This document shows positions 24,030-34,425 of a DNA stretch of 64,000 nt, one piece after another. A model generated the notes under the pieces. That model was not told the origin of the DNA. It was given only the letters and a program-made list of their open reading frames with translations, and made no database searches. The position numbers and the translations under genes were made by a program. Position 1 is the first letter of the stretch; each line of letters opens with the position of its first letter. This stretch comes from Pratylenchus scribneri (Eukaryota; Nematoda; Chromadorea; Rhabditida; Pratylenchidae): positions 496,001 through 560,000 of the forward strand of contig JAQSEB010000012.1 in the NCBI GenBank assembly GCA_030063045.1. The letters are read 5' to 3'.

Positions 24030-24776
24030 ATTATATCGTTTTCAAATGTTATTAAATTTATATCGATTTTCAAAATGATAATTTTTCTTTGGTGATACTA
24101 AAAATATAAATGATTAAAACTATAAAATAAATTTCTTTTTATGAATGATTCTTTCTAAAAAAATTATAATTGCAAATAGCTAAAAAATAAAATTATAATA
24201 TAATTTATTTTAATGTATGGTCAAATAAAAATGAATTATCCATATAATCTTGAAAAAATATTTAAAGAATTTTGAATCAATAATATTATTTAAAATTAGG
24301 TTATAATATAGAATATAGACTTCAAATAAATTTCATCTATTATGATCGAATTATAAGCTAAAATTAAAGAGAAACAAAAAAAATGATCTATAAATAAATT
24401 TTAAAATAAAGAGCTGATTGAATTTAATAAAAAATAATTCGACTTTGAGGGATAATTTTACAACTGATAAAAATATAACATTAACATCCAAAAAGTGTAT
24501 AAAAATATTCAAGATTAGAAAAAAATGCAATGATTGAAAAATATTTAAATACTTAAAATTCCCGATCGAATTGCTCAATTGCTTCCCATCATTCGTTGAC
24601 ATTTCATCTACATTCAACAATCAAAGTGGAATATGTATATCATCAAAATTTTAATTCGATTAATTAAATAAATTATAATATAATTATTAAAGTAAATTAT
24701 CAAAATTGATAAGAATAAGAAATAAATATCCAGGAAATAATACTTTTGGGAAAATTTTTTAGTAAATAAGAAAACG
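24030..24776. other. AT-rich background before the retrotransposon island
   Basis: Low-complexity A/T DNA with one GC-richer patch at about 24560-24620. There the minus strand reads NVDEMSTNDGKQLSNSIGN, possibly an exon. Nothing else is supported. Confidence 0.45.
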
Positions 24777-25365
24777 TGTGAAGTTAAAAATAGTAAAATA
24801 ACGCAACTTTTGTACAATAAAATGAACAAAAATAATAAAATTAATAAATAATTAATGCAAAAATAAAATCCTGCATTTCTGCAAAATTTTTCATTTAGCC
24901 CGCTCCAATCAATCAAATTGCTTGCTCCCCAAATTCACTGCTGGTTGCCCCCAATTTCCTCATCAGGCAAAAACTCCGATCAATGGATGGCTGCCTTCCG
25001 CTCCTATCTTCCCCTTGCCTCCCTCCTTATCTTCCCAATCAACTGTGCCAGGCAAAAACTCCGCAATAAGCGATTGGCGGATTTGCCTCTTTGTTCACCC
25101 GTTTTAGCTGCAAATTGCCTTTGTGTGCCCGGTTTTGGATGGTAATTTTTGGTGGCAATTTGCAGATGATGGATGCCCAAAACCCTCTCAAAATGTCTAT
25201 AAATACACCCCTTTTCGATACCATTCTCACCATTATCATTTCATAGCAATTGAGAGAATAAATATTAAAAATAATCCTTCTGTTTAATTACCCAAATTTG
25301 AGTCAATTCTACCCAAAAAGCCTAAGAGTCTAAGAAGTAGTGTTTGGATAAGTCTGATCCGAACA
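24777..25365 (+). repeat. 5' LTR of the outer BEL/Pao element
   Basis: Ends in ACA two bases before a primer-binding site. The proposed start TGTGAAG at 24777 comes from alignment with the right-hand LTR at 38221, which begins TGTCCCC the same 36 bases before a shared GCAACTTTTG. The first 120 bases are AT-rich and the rest C-rich. A TATAAATA box lies at 25198-25205, followed by TTTCGATACCATTCTCACCA, which is nearly repeated in the right-hand LTR. AATAAA words after the TATA box can serve polyadenylation. The word GGCAAAAACTCCG occurs twice inside. The left edge is uncertain because it merges into background composition. Confidence 0.6.
25198..25205 (+). promoter_or_regulatory. LTR TATA box
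   Basis: TATAAATA within the 5' LTR, about 160 bases before its end, in a GC-richer context. It is probably the promoter of the outer element; the same position in the right-hand LTR has TTTATAAC. Confidence 0.5.
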
Positions 25366-25367
25366 TT

Positions 25368-25385
25368 TGGTGACCCCGATTCAAA
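25368..25385 (+). other. Primer-binding site of the outer element
   Basis: TGGTGACCCCGATTCAAA starts two bases after the LTR ends. TGG complements the CCA end of a tRNA, and TGGTGACCCCG is a common LTR-retrotransposon PBS. The exact tRNA cannot be named from sequence alone. Confidence 0.65.
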
Positions 25386-25830
25386 TCCTTGAATTTTTTT
25401 TTGCCGTGCTTGCCTTTGCCTTGCCAATCTCTGCCTTTTGTGCCAATTCCTTCCTGCCGTTCCTTTGCTTCTCTCTGCGCCTGCTCTTTCAAGTGCCGGC
25501 CAACCTTTTGCTCTTCCCAACTTCAACTTGTGCTTTTGCTTGCCCCCAAGGATTGCTAAAGGCAAATTTGAATTTTTTGGGATTTTGGGAATTAAAATTA
25601 AATAAAAGACACAAATTTGACCTAAAAAGTCAAATATAAAATTAAAAAGGGAAATTAAAACATCCCTAAAAATTCAAAAAATAAGTTTCGCATTAAATTG
25701 CTGAAACTATAAAAATAAAGGGGGAAGCCAAAACAAAAAGGATTTGGACAATAAAAAACAATAAACCTTTTTTTTTTATTGATAAATTGAAAAAAAGAAT
25801 TTGAAAAATAATTCTTGAAAAATAATTCTT
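25386..25830 (+). other. 5' leader of the outer element
   Basis: C/T-rich at first (to about 25560), then A-rich. It has no long coding frame in the element's sense apart from overlapping chance frames. A 14-base direct repeat TTGAAAAATAATTC lies at 25801 and 25815, just before the gag start. The leader would hold packaging and splice signals, none of which can be identified. Confidence 0.5.
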
Positions 25831-26576
25831 ATGTCAAAACCGTTGGAGAAAAGATCAAGACGGCTTTAACAGCCATTGATTCTATTACTTTGGACCAAAC
25901 TCTGAAAGAGAATCCAGGCCGCTCGGCAGCTGGAAATGCTGCCGAGTTTGAGTCAAGGCTCTCGGTTGTCCGTGAGGACAGAAATTTAGTAGCCACATAT
26001 CTCGATGATATAAGATCGGCAGAAAATAGTTGGGCTGACTATCTCCGAAAGATGGTCATCGACAAGGCAAAATCGGAAGCAGAGGAAAAGAATTTTAACA
26101 CGGTCCATGAGACCTTGGAATTTGATGAGAAAATGAAAACTGCGAATGAAAAACTTCGCAATTTGAAAAAGCTCGAATCCGACATACAGTTGAAGCTCAA
26201 ATTGGAGCAACAAAAGATAGGGCCGGCAGCAGGAGCGGGCACAGGCGCACCAGCCATAGCCCATGAATTTCAGTCACCAAAGCTGAAATTGCCCATCTTC
26301 ACTGGTGATAAAGCCAACTGGCCTGAATGGCTAGAGATTTTCACTAGTACCATCGATGCCAATACAAGCATTGCGGGCACAACCAAATTGATCCATCTCA
26401 AGACACACTTGTCTGATGGACCAAGAAAATTGATTGAAGGATTACGGGTTGATAACCCGGACAATTATAACACAGCTTTGGAGTTATTGAAAGAAAAGTT
26501 TGGAGGCAAGAAAGAGCACACAGATAAGCTCCACTTGGAGTTGGCCGGGCTCAAAGAAGCCAAGAATTTCCAATAA
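25831..26576 (+). pseudogene. gag: BEL/Pao Gag, N-terminal part (frameshifted start, stop)
   Basis: Capsid-type Gag. The N-terminal half is highly charged and helical, with a likely coiled coil over the EEKNFNTVHETLEFDEKMK stretch. From about residue 155 it matches the DUF1759 Gag domain of Pao elements (LKLPIFTGDKANWPEWLEIF, then a leucine-rich core). The likely start ATG at 25831 is one base out of frame with the long frame, so a single-base deletion lies within the first codons. An in-frame TAA at 26574-26576 cuts the domain; homologous reading continues at once on the other side. Gag would assemble the particle in the cytoplasm, but this copy cannot make it whole. Confidence 0.8.
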
Positions 26577-28868
26577 ACGGTCAAGCTCAGCGATGAGATT
26601 GAGCGACTAACCAGGCAATTGGGCAATTATGGCCAAAATATGGAGCGGGCTCCAACGTATATTCTGCTTGAAAGCAAAGTCAAGTTCGCCCCCATACTTC
26701 GTACAATTCTAGAAATGAAATACACAGCTGGTGAACATTGGAATACTACAATGTTCAAGAATGTTCTCGCCAATTCTGTGAAGAAAGAAGAAGTGGTCAA
26801 AGCTTCATTAGGCTTAAGTGCCGAACAGCATAACAAGCCAAATAAGAAGCCAAAGAAGACAAAATTCTGGGACAAGAACTCTAATGAGGGTTCTGTTTCA
26901 TTTCCGGCAGTTGATGCCGAAAAGGCAAAGGGAAAAAAGAGAGGGAAGCCTAAGGCACAGAAAAAAGATGCCAAATCAGGCAATAAGCCACCCGGCCCCT
27001 GCGCCCTTTGCGATTCAAATACGAATCATTGGACCAGTGAGTGCCCAATTTACAACACGGTCAATAAAAGAGTAGACCGAATACGGGAGCTCAAGAAATG
27101 CTTCAAATGTTTTAAAGCAGGGCATTTCACATCGAGTTGCCCAGTTAAATCCCTTAAGTGCGCAAAATTCCAACAGAAGCATAACCGAGCCCTATGTAAA
27201 AGGGGAGAAGCAAATTCCCAAAGTGGAAAGCCCAAGTATTCGGGCACGCCTGACAAAAATGATGAAAAGGAATTGTGTGCTGTCAATGCCACAGTCCCCA
27301 ATTCAGGCAAAAAAGTATTGCTTATGTGCTTGGAGACGGAAGTATTCAACCCGTCCAAATTGGGCCTCAAAGAAAAGGCATTAATATTCTTTGAGAGTGG
27401 AAGCCACCGGTCTTACATTACCAATGAGTTAAGAAGCGCGCTTGGACTCAAAACATTATGCCAAGAAAGCTTTCAAGTGTCCGCTTTCGGCATGAAAAGA
27501 GAAAATGTTTTCGCCGATCGAGTTCAAATCGGTCTTCGGACCAATGAGGGCACAAAGCTAATCCTTTCAGCTAATGCCATGGCAAATTTTGTCAGCTCAA
27601 TCAGAGTTATACTAATAAATCCGGAAGAACAGAGACAACTGTATCAAAATCCACTGCCAATCCGAGGCAAAGTAGTCAAACCGGATATACTGATCGGAAT
27701 AGATCAGTGGCAGCTGTTTGACATTCGAACAGTTGAAGAATTGCCAAGCGGCTTCTTCCTTAGCAAATGTGCTTTGGGACAATTCATTTCTGGAAAAGGA
27801 CGAATGGCCAGTTGCCTTTGTGCCATCCAACCAGAAGAATCTGAATCAGAAGTCTGTGGAGTAGCTGTCTATGACAGTGATGATGCCCCAGTCGATCCAG
27901 ATTACGATTGGTCGGAATCAGAATACGAATACAGCGATGAAAGTTCTGACTCAGATGACAGCGGAATGCAGGAATTGGAAGGATCAAATCCACCAGCAGT
28001 ACCCGCTGTAAGAACCCCTCCCATCGAGGTTGGATGCCGTTATTTCCGGCGTGCCCTAGACGAAGGACACTTCGGTGAAGATTATAAAGATACATCTGTT
28101 GAAGAAGACAGCTCATCTGAAGATGAGAGCTCATCAGGGAATGAAGGCAATAATTCGCCCATTCCATGGCCATTTATTTATGGCTGCAACTGCAAATGTT
28201 TAGAAAAAAGAAAAAGAGGTCTCAAGGGGCTATGCAGTTGTGAATATTTTGGAAGAAAACGCCCTTGTTCATGCAGACCCGAACGGCCTACTTCGGAAAG
28301 GCAGGTCAACTCGGGATGCAAGCCGGATTCAAAAGAATTCAAATGGGATTCTTCCGACGAATCTGATTCAGAAGATGAACAGATTTTTGCTGTGGCTCTC
28401 CAAAAACGGAACAAAGATGGAAACAAGTCCTCAAAGGGACAAAGTCCTGAGCCAAATAAAGCCCAAATGGGTAATTCTGGAACAAATCAAGAAAATTATG
28501 AGCTTGAAATCAGCTCTGAAAATCAAGAACTGATCAAAATGGTCTCAGACCATTTCAGCCTCGAAAATGTTGGCATGATTGGTCTAAATGACCAAAAGGA
28601 CGAAGATGAAAAAATATTGAATGAATTCAAAGCCAACCTGGCATTCAAAAATGGCCGTTATCAGGCTGGTCGGCTATGGAATTACAAAGCGGATCGGCTG
28701 CCAACTAATTATAAGCTGGCAAGAGGAAGGCTGCGAAGCATTTTGAAAATGCTCAAAGCAAAACCAGATTTGCTTGAGCAATATAATAAAATATTTCAAG
28801 ACCAGCTTGATGCTGGCATAATTGAAGAGGTGGAGGACAAAAACACTCAAGGACGAATACATTACTAG
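26577..28868 (+). pseudogene. gag-pol: BEL/Pao Gag end, zinc knuckles, protease, RT start
   Basis: Continues the Gag frame. Counting from 26619: CCHC-type knuckles at residues 128-142 (C-x2-C-x5-H-x4-C) and 161-174 (canonical C-x2-C-x4-H-x4-C). A third at 181-193 has Phe184 (TTC at 27168-27170) in place of the second Cys. A Pao-type aspartic protease follows: the active-site DSG is ESG here (Glu259, GAG at 27393-27395), which should abolish catalysis. Residues about 405-640 form an odd linker: Asp/Ser/Glu-rich stretches around a Cys cluster (C-x-C-x-C, then C-x-C twice). RT homology begins near residue 645 (GRYQAGRLWNYKADRLPTNY). The frame stops at TAG 28866-28868 in the middle of RT. Confidence 0.85.
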
Positions 28869-29549
28869 GCACATCAAGTGGTCATTAGAGCTGACAAAGC
28901 AACTTCAAAAGTGAGGATTGTCCTTGACGGTTCAATGAAAGATAACAAACTTGGGAAAAATTTACCAAGTTTGAATCAATGTCTCCACACAGGCCCGTCA
29001 TTGCTCAATGATTTGGCAGGAATATTGATGAGGTTCAGGCAAATGACCATTGTCATATGCGCCGATCTAAAGCAAGCTTTCTTGCAAATTGAATTGCTAG
29101 AAAATGATCGAGACGCGTGCCGATTTTTCTGGGTTAAAGACCCAACAAATGTGGATGAGGATTCGCTTTTTTATGAAAAATTGCGCATTTTCCGATTCCG
29201 ACGAGTGCTGGCCTCAATTGTAGTCCATTCTTGCTGAATGGCACAATAAAAGAGCACCATGCCCTTTATGAAGAAAAGGTAGCTAGGGCCATCGAGAAAA
29301 ACATTTATGTGGATAATATTCTTATGAATACCACTGAAAGTGAATTTATCGACACCTGTCAAAGGGCCAAAGAAATATTTGCCGACGCTGGAATGCGTTT
29401 GTGCCAATTCATGTCAAACTCGAAGCAGCTTAAACTGCTCGATGAAAATGACATTTCACCAGAATTAAATCCAAAAATTCTGGGAATAAAATGGCTCGTT
29501 GATGCTGACAAACTAATAATTAAAATGCCGGAATTCACTCAGTCAAAAT
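28869..29549 (+). pseudogene. pol: BEL/Pao reverse transcriptase, palm (frameshifted)
   Basis: RT copies element RNA into DNA. Visible blocks: the VIRADKATSKVRIVLDGS strand, motif A with its Asp (VICADLKQAFLQIEL), FRFRRV, then after a frameshift SPFLLNGTIKEH and motif C reading IYVDNILMN (29303-29329). The second Asp of the YVDD box is Asn (AAT, 29315-29317). The frameshift falls at about 29208: relative to the conserved RV-(x)FG-L--SPF block, about four bases are missing. The frame runs unbroken into the left LTR of the inserted element at 29550, and its continuation is found at 34431. Confidence 0.85.
29545..29549 (+). repeat. Target-site duplication AAAAT (left)
   Basis: AAAAT directly before the left LTR, repeated exactly at 34426-34430 directly after the right LTR. 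Five bases is the normal length for BEL/Pao and Gypsy integration. Confidence 0.9.
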
Positions 29550-30003
29550 TGTCGTGAATGAGCGAGAAGATGTTTTTGATGTTTTTTGATGATTTTATTT
29601 ATATTTATTTTCCATTTTTATTTATTTTATTTTACATTTTATTTATTTTATTTTCACATTTTTTATGCTCAAAGAACACATTTGCCGTTTGAGGCGGAAC
29701 CGTCAATTCATTTTCTCACAGATTATTTCCGCCGTTTGTGGCGATGAGAATGAAAGATAAGGACATTTTCAATTCCCCCATATTCATTCTCACATTCTCA
29801 TAACTTTTAACCACACGATCAACTTCAACAATTTTTGTTCTTCACACATTTCATTTTATGCTTCACATTTTCAATTTATTTCAATAAATTTATTGCTCAT
29901 CATTTTGGATAATTTTGGATATATTGAGTGCAATTCGAGGGAATTTTGTGTATTTGGAAAGCCCACAAAACCATTGCAAAGGCCAACTCTCTCAAATTCG
30001 ACA
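29550..30003 (+). repeat. Left LTR of the inner element (454 bp)
   Basis: Begins TGTCG and ends CGACA, a perfect 5-base terminal inverted repeat. Inside are two related GC-richer words (TTTGCCGTTTGAGGCGGAAC and TTCCGCCGTTTGTGGCGATG) about 55 bases apart, and AATAAATTTATTG near the end that could serve polyadenylation. No clear TATA box is seen. Confidence 0.92.
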
Positions 30004-30005
30004 AG

Positions 30006-30021
30006 TGGCGACTCGGACCGG
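30006..30021 (+). other. Primer-binding site of the inner element
   Basis: TGGCGACTCGGACCGG starts two bases after the LTR. It differs from the outer element's PBS, so the two families use different primers. It resembles the TGGCGAC class often assigned to tRNA-Arg, but the full tRNA match cannot be checked here. Confidence 0.6.
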
Positions 30022-30075
30022 AACCCAGTTGGCTGGAAAAAGTGGGTTTTTTGTTTCATTTTTTACTAAAGTGGG

Positions 30076-30176
30076 AGGATCCTTAGTTTGTTAAGGGTCA
30101 AAAATTTCTTTGTTTGAATAAATTAAAATTATAAAATTTTAGTTGGATAAAATTCAAATTCCTTAGTTTGTTAAGG
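30076..30176 (+). repeat. Twin CCTTAGTTTGTTAAGG palindromes in the leader
   Basis: CCTTAGTTTGTTAAGG occurs twice in the inner element's leader, near 30081 and near 30161, about 80 bases apart. Each word can fold as a short stem (CCTTA/TAAGG). Paired stem-loops just before gag suggest a packaging or dimerisation signal; this is inference. Confidence 0.4.
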
Positions 30177-30194
30177 AACAAATTAGATTTTTGG

Positions 30195-31607
30195 ATGAGT
30201 TTGATTAATAAGGAGAAAATTCGAATATGCGCCTTTCGAGCGAAAATTTTGTTAGAAAAGGGAAATTCAGAAAATCTAAATTCTCTAACGTCACAAAACC
30301 AAATTAATCGCCAACATTTTCGAGCCAAAAAGCATCACGATGAACTAATTGCGTTACAGCAAAAAATTTTGGGCACACAATGGGATGCAAATGAATATGC
30401 GAGAAAAGCGCCAATAGATCAAAGGGAACAAATTAAAAATTCGTTCGAAGAATGCTCAAATCAATTAAAAATACCTGAACACCTCAAATTTTTGTCCGAA
30501 AAAATCACCGTTTGGGGAAAATGGATTGAAATGTTAGAATCCAAAATGGATAAAGAATATTTGACTTTGTTTAGAAAAAGGGAATCAGAGGAAAAAGCAG
30601 CTAAACAGATGGCAGAAAGAACCAAAATCAAGCTTCGAACTTTTTCTGGTTCTAGAGAAGATTGGATTCCATTCTAGGAAATGTTTAATGCGTTAGTGCA
30701 TCAAAATAATGATTTAACCCAATTAGAAAAATTTGAACTTTTAGAGAAAAGTTTTGAAGATTCAGCCCAACCTATCTTAGAATGGGTAGATAGAACAGAA
30801 GATGGCTATGATATTGTGATTGATTTTCTCTTAAAAATGTTTGAAAACGACGGAAAATGGTTTAAGACGTTAAGTCCTAACTATTTGGGTTCGACCAATA
30901 TTAATTCAGAAATAAAATTCCAAAAAGCGGATAATTCTGAAATGTGCAGTTTGGTGCTAAAAGCTCCCAAAATTAAATTGAAAGTGAATTTGACAGTCCA
31001 AATTGTGAAAACAAAACAATTACAAGATCAAAAATACAATAAAATTCCAGCTAATCTAAAATTTCAGGAAAAAAGCTATCCAAATTCTAGTTCGAATAGG
31101 AAGGATAATCCAAATCACAGCCTAGCAAAAACAATTATTCAGCCAAATTCAACAAATCTCGTTAGAGAGAAAGCCAATAACCAGGGATTAAAGGATAAAA
31201 TTAAAAAATTATTTTGGTCAAAACAAATAGCCGTTAGTGGTTCCCAATCCAAATCACTAGAAGAAATTAATGACACGAAAATTGGACAGAAATTTTCCGA
31301 AAAGCCAGATCGATTATGGCCAAAACCCTTCGATCCTGGAAAATTGAAACACAATAAAGTCCAAATTATTAATAAGACCGCGGAGAAAATTAATGCTTTA
31401 GGATTAAACTCAAATGGTTCGCCGAGCAATAAAATCAATAACATGGCGTTAGTTAGCCAACGAAATGTGGGAAATAATAGGACTAAAAAATGGCCGACAA
31501 AAGTCTATTATAATCCGTTCGGGGATAAAGTTGCTAACAAATTTGCAGATATGCTTCCACAACGACAATATCCAAATTGGGGCCGTTCGAGGCTCGTTCC
31601 AAATTAG
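30195..31607 (+). pseudogene. gag: Inner-element Gag (BEL type) with one stop
   Basis: The frame is open from 30168, and the first ATG is at 30195. The N-terminal 150 residues are helical and charged. KIKLRTFSGSREDWIPF leads into the DUF1759-type core (ALVHQNNDLTQLEKF) as in BEL/Pao Gags. An in-frame TAG at 30675-30677 falls in the most conserved block; the frame continues directly after it. Beyond about 31000 the sequence turns basic and Asn/Lys/Ser-rich, with no zinc knuckle seen. The frame ends at TAG 31605-31607, overlapping the next frame by 31 bases. It is likely the particle protein needed for trans-mobilisation. Confidence 0.7.
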
Positions 31608-32859
31608 TAATAATAACCGATGATCAGCCAACCCAATTACGAGCCATGTTACATCAAATGGAAATTCGCAGCTCAGTATTCCAACCAGATTTATGGAACA
31701 ACTTATTTGGTCAACAAATAATAATAGGCGAAGCAGTGGAAAATTTGATCATCTGGCCAAAAAGACCATCAATTCAGCTAATAATTCCAATGCTGCAAAA
31801 AGTTCAACGTCTGTTTGCAAGACAAAAATTCTGTATTTTTGTTCTTCCGGAGAGAATAATTAACGACCATAAGTTGAGAACATTTTCTGATATTGTGTTG
31901 TTGGAAACACCTCCAAATAACAACATCTTTTTGAATAAAATCCAAGAATTTGGAGTAAATTTGGAACAGCGGCAATATAATGAAAATAGGCGAATTTTGG
32001 CTAGACAAAGGCTTCGCGGAAGAGAAAATCTTCAGCCATTTCGAACAATGAATGGGACAAACAATCAACAATATGAGCAGTATTCGGTGGCTCGAAATGA
32101 CTAATCAACGTTCGAAGTTGGAAATGAAAATTTGGGTGATCAGCAGAGAGAGGAGTTGGTGGAAGAAGCTGCTTTGACAGACCAATTTGCCAAGATGAAA
32201 ATTAAAGGTTTAAATCTAAATAATAAATTTGAGAACCTCGTTAGTGAGGAAAACATGAAAAATTTGGATAAAAATGATGAGAAAAGAGATGAAAGAGATG
32301 TGGCTTTTGGTGTCAGTTTAGAAGAAATCCAAGAATTAATTAAAAGGCCAAATTATTTGGATGAGAGAATTTTGATAAACCGGAAACGTCCTGCGTTGGT
32401 GCAGAAAATACCCAAATTATTTGGCAAATTTTGTAAATTTTTAGAGGAAAAATTAGTAAATTCCGTTTGTGGAATAGTAAATATAATAGACAATCCGGTT
32501 AGACAAATTAAATATGAAAGAAATAATTCGATTGAGAAAAGTTTTAAATAAGAAAAAGAGTTCGTATCAAAAATTGAACCGTTTGCTTTATGTTTAAATA
32601 AGGCTTTGGAGATAATGAGCAACTCAAGGGCGACAAAATACAACAAAACTTTGACTAATAAGTTCGAATTTGAGCATATAAATTCGTTTAGTAATAATGA
32701 ATTAATTCGAAAAAGAATTAATGGCAAATCAATTTATAATAATTGGGTTAGGCCAAATGAATTAAAAATGTGGAAAAGCCCGAAATGTACAAATTTCTTA
32801 AAAATCAAAGCACGTTCGAGTGCGAGTTATCCCAATAAAATTATTTTAGATGAATCGAA

Positions 32860-33010
32860 CATTGGCAATGCTGCAAATGGGCCAATGGATGAACCGAACA
32901 AAGGCAATGTTTCGAATAGGCCAACGGATGAATTGGAAGAATACAATGATGCAAATGTGCCAACAAATGAATCGGACGATTAAAATGGGCCAACGGAGGA
33001 ATCGGAAGAG
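32860..33010 (+). repeat. Degenerate acidic-motif tandem repeat
   Basis: Four units of variable length share AATG(G/T)GCCAA(C/T)GGATGAA-like sequence and encode N(G/R/V)P(T/M)(D/N/E)E. The TAA stop at 32981 lies at the position where other units have an Ala or Ser codon. Confidence 0.55.
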
Positions 33011-33065
33011 GAATATGATGACTCAGGTTTTTTATTCGTTTGTGAAAAAATTGACTTAATTTTGG

Positions 33066-33285
33066 GCCATTGGGTTTGCCCATCCACTTTCAAAAATTTG
33101 AATAAATTAGCCATTACGAAATTAAAATCGTTAGTTAGGGAACAATTTTTTGATTTATATTGGGCTTGTCCTACCATTTACAAAAATTGGAATATATTAG
33201 CCATTTGGCATTCAAAATTGTTAGTTTGGGAACAATTTTTCGAGTTAATTTTGGGATATTGGGTTTGTCCAACCACTTTCAAAAA
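33066..33285 (+). repeat. About 100-bp coding repeat, 2.5 units
   Basis: Units begin at TTGGGTTTGCCCATCCACTTTCAAA-like words (33070, 33170 region, 33260) and contain AGTT(A/T)GGGAACAATTTTT(C/T)GA. At protein level they read W(V/A)CP(S/T)(T/I)(F/Y)K followed by a hydrophobic helix. Confidence 0.6.
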
Positions 33286-33960
33286 AGAGCAAAATTTTTA
33301 TAATAAGCCTAAATTGGGGTTAGTCCCTCATAAATTTATCCAATTGGAAATAAAAAAGGTTTCTGTAAAAATTGTTTGCATTAATAAATCAAGTTTGATT
33401 GATACATATATAAAAATTGTGTTTGAACCATTGAAAATAGAGACACAAAGTCTTCAACAATCGAAGTCGAATTATTTTGTGAAATATTTGAGCTTAATTA
33501 AATTAAGTGGGGAGGTATTCTATGGAATTGAAATAGAATCCAAAAATTTTGTTAAAATTGATTCAAAAGTTCAAAGACAACATTTGAGTTATTATTTAGT
33601 TGGATTCGAAATAAAATGTTCGAAAATTTCATTGAAAACGTTTGAGTTATTAATTGTTTGGAAACGAAATAAAATGCTTGAATTTTTGTCTAAAATTGCG
33701 GCTAGTTGGTTAGCAAAATTAAGCCCATTAGTTAAAGAGAAAAAGCGTTTAATTTGTGAAATAGAAGCCGTTAGAAAGGCAGTCAAAATATTCAAATGGA
33801 AAATGAAAATAATGAATGAACAGTTCGTTGTTCTCCGACAGATAGCGACGATGATTCCTCAAATGATTGTGATGAGTCCAGTTCATGCACATCCTCGGAT
33901 TCCTCTGATGATGTGAGCGAATGATCAACAACAACAAATGTGCCAAAGGGAAACGTTTCA

Positions 33961-33969
33961 AATGGGGAA
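33961..33969 (+). other. Polypurine tract of the inner element
   Basis: AATGGGGAA directly before the right LTR. It is short and interrupted by one T, but placed where the plus-strand primer must lie. Confidence 0.55.
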
Positions 33970-34425
33970 TGTCGCGAATGAGCGAGAAGATGTTTTTGAT
34001 GTTTTTTGATGATTTTATTTATATTTATTTTCCATTTTTATTTATTTTATTTTACATTTTATTTATTTTATTTTCACATTTTTTATGCTCAAAGAACACA
34101 TTTGCCGTTTGAGGCGGAACCGTCAATTCATTTTCTCACAGATTATTTCCGCCGTTTGTGGCGATGGGAATGAAAGATAAGGACATTTTCAATTCCCCCA
34201 TATTCATTCTCACATTCTCATAACTTTTAACCACACAATCAACTTCAACAATTTTTGTTCTTCACACATTTCATTTTATGCTTCACATTTTCAATTTATT
34301 TCAATAAATTTATTGCTCATCATTTTTGATAATTTTGGATATAATTTGAGTGCAATTCGAGGGAATTTTGTGTATTTGGAAAGCCCACAAAACCATTGCA
34401 AAGGCCAACTCTCTCAAATTCGACA
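33970..34425 (+). repeat. Right LTR of the inner element (456 bp)
   Basis: Begins TGTCG and ends CGACA like the left copy. By eye the differences are C for T at position 6, G for A, A for G, T for G, and a 2-base insertion near the end. That is about 1% divergence. Confidence 0.92.

Larger units (their letters stand above)
31577..33916 (+). pseudogene. Inner-element second reading frame, unknown protein
   Basis: One reading frame, minus one relative to gag, runs about 780 codons interrupted only by TAA at 32102-32104, 32549-32551 and 32981-32983. Such a long near-open run in AT-rich DNA implies past coding. Segments: a hydrophobic/basic part (to 32104); a Lys/Glu-rich part with a Cys/Val patch; four degenerate copies of a NGPTDE-like acidic motif (32860-33010); 2.5 copies of a roughly 33-residue repeat built on WVCPSTFKN and LAI--LK-LV-EQFF (33068-33290); and a Lys-rich end. 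At the 3' end another frame turns acidic (SPTDSDDDSSNDCDESSSC), so a further frameshift near 33830 is likely. No RT, RNase H, integrase or membrane segment is recognised. Confidence 0.5.
29550..34425 (+). mobile_element. Inner LTR retrotransposon, BEL-type Gag, no pol
   Basis: A complete insertion of 4876 bp with LTRs of 454 and 456 bp, TSD AAAAT, a PBS and a purine tract. It lies in the pol of the outer element in the same orientation; removing it and one TSD copy puts the two pol halves into one frame. The LTRs differ by about four substitutions and a 2-base indel, so the insertion is young. Internal coding consists of a BEL-type Gag followed by a long second reading frame. No protease, RT, RNase H or integrase motif is visible. 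It is likely mobilised in trans by a related BEL/Pao element. Confidence 0.9.

Noticed and set aside
24918..25145. Coding frame in the 5' LTR
   Set aside because: The frame lies wholly within LTR sequence next to the TATA box, has competing frames on both strands, and has no domain.
31577..31607. Programmed -1 frameshift between the inner Gag and the second frame
   Set aside because: The 31-base overlap is in the right direction, but I find no X-XXY-YYZ slippery heptamer in it. A random indel is equally likely.
34313..34425. N-terminal extension of the RNase H frame
   Set aside because: The first 38 codons of that open frame are read from the right LTR of the inserted element; pol proper resumes after the TSD at 34431.
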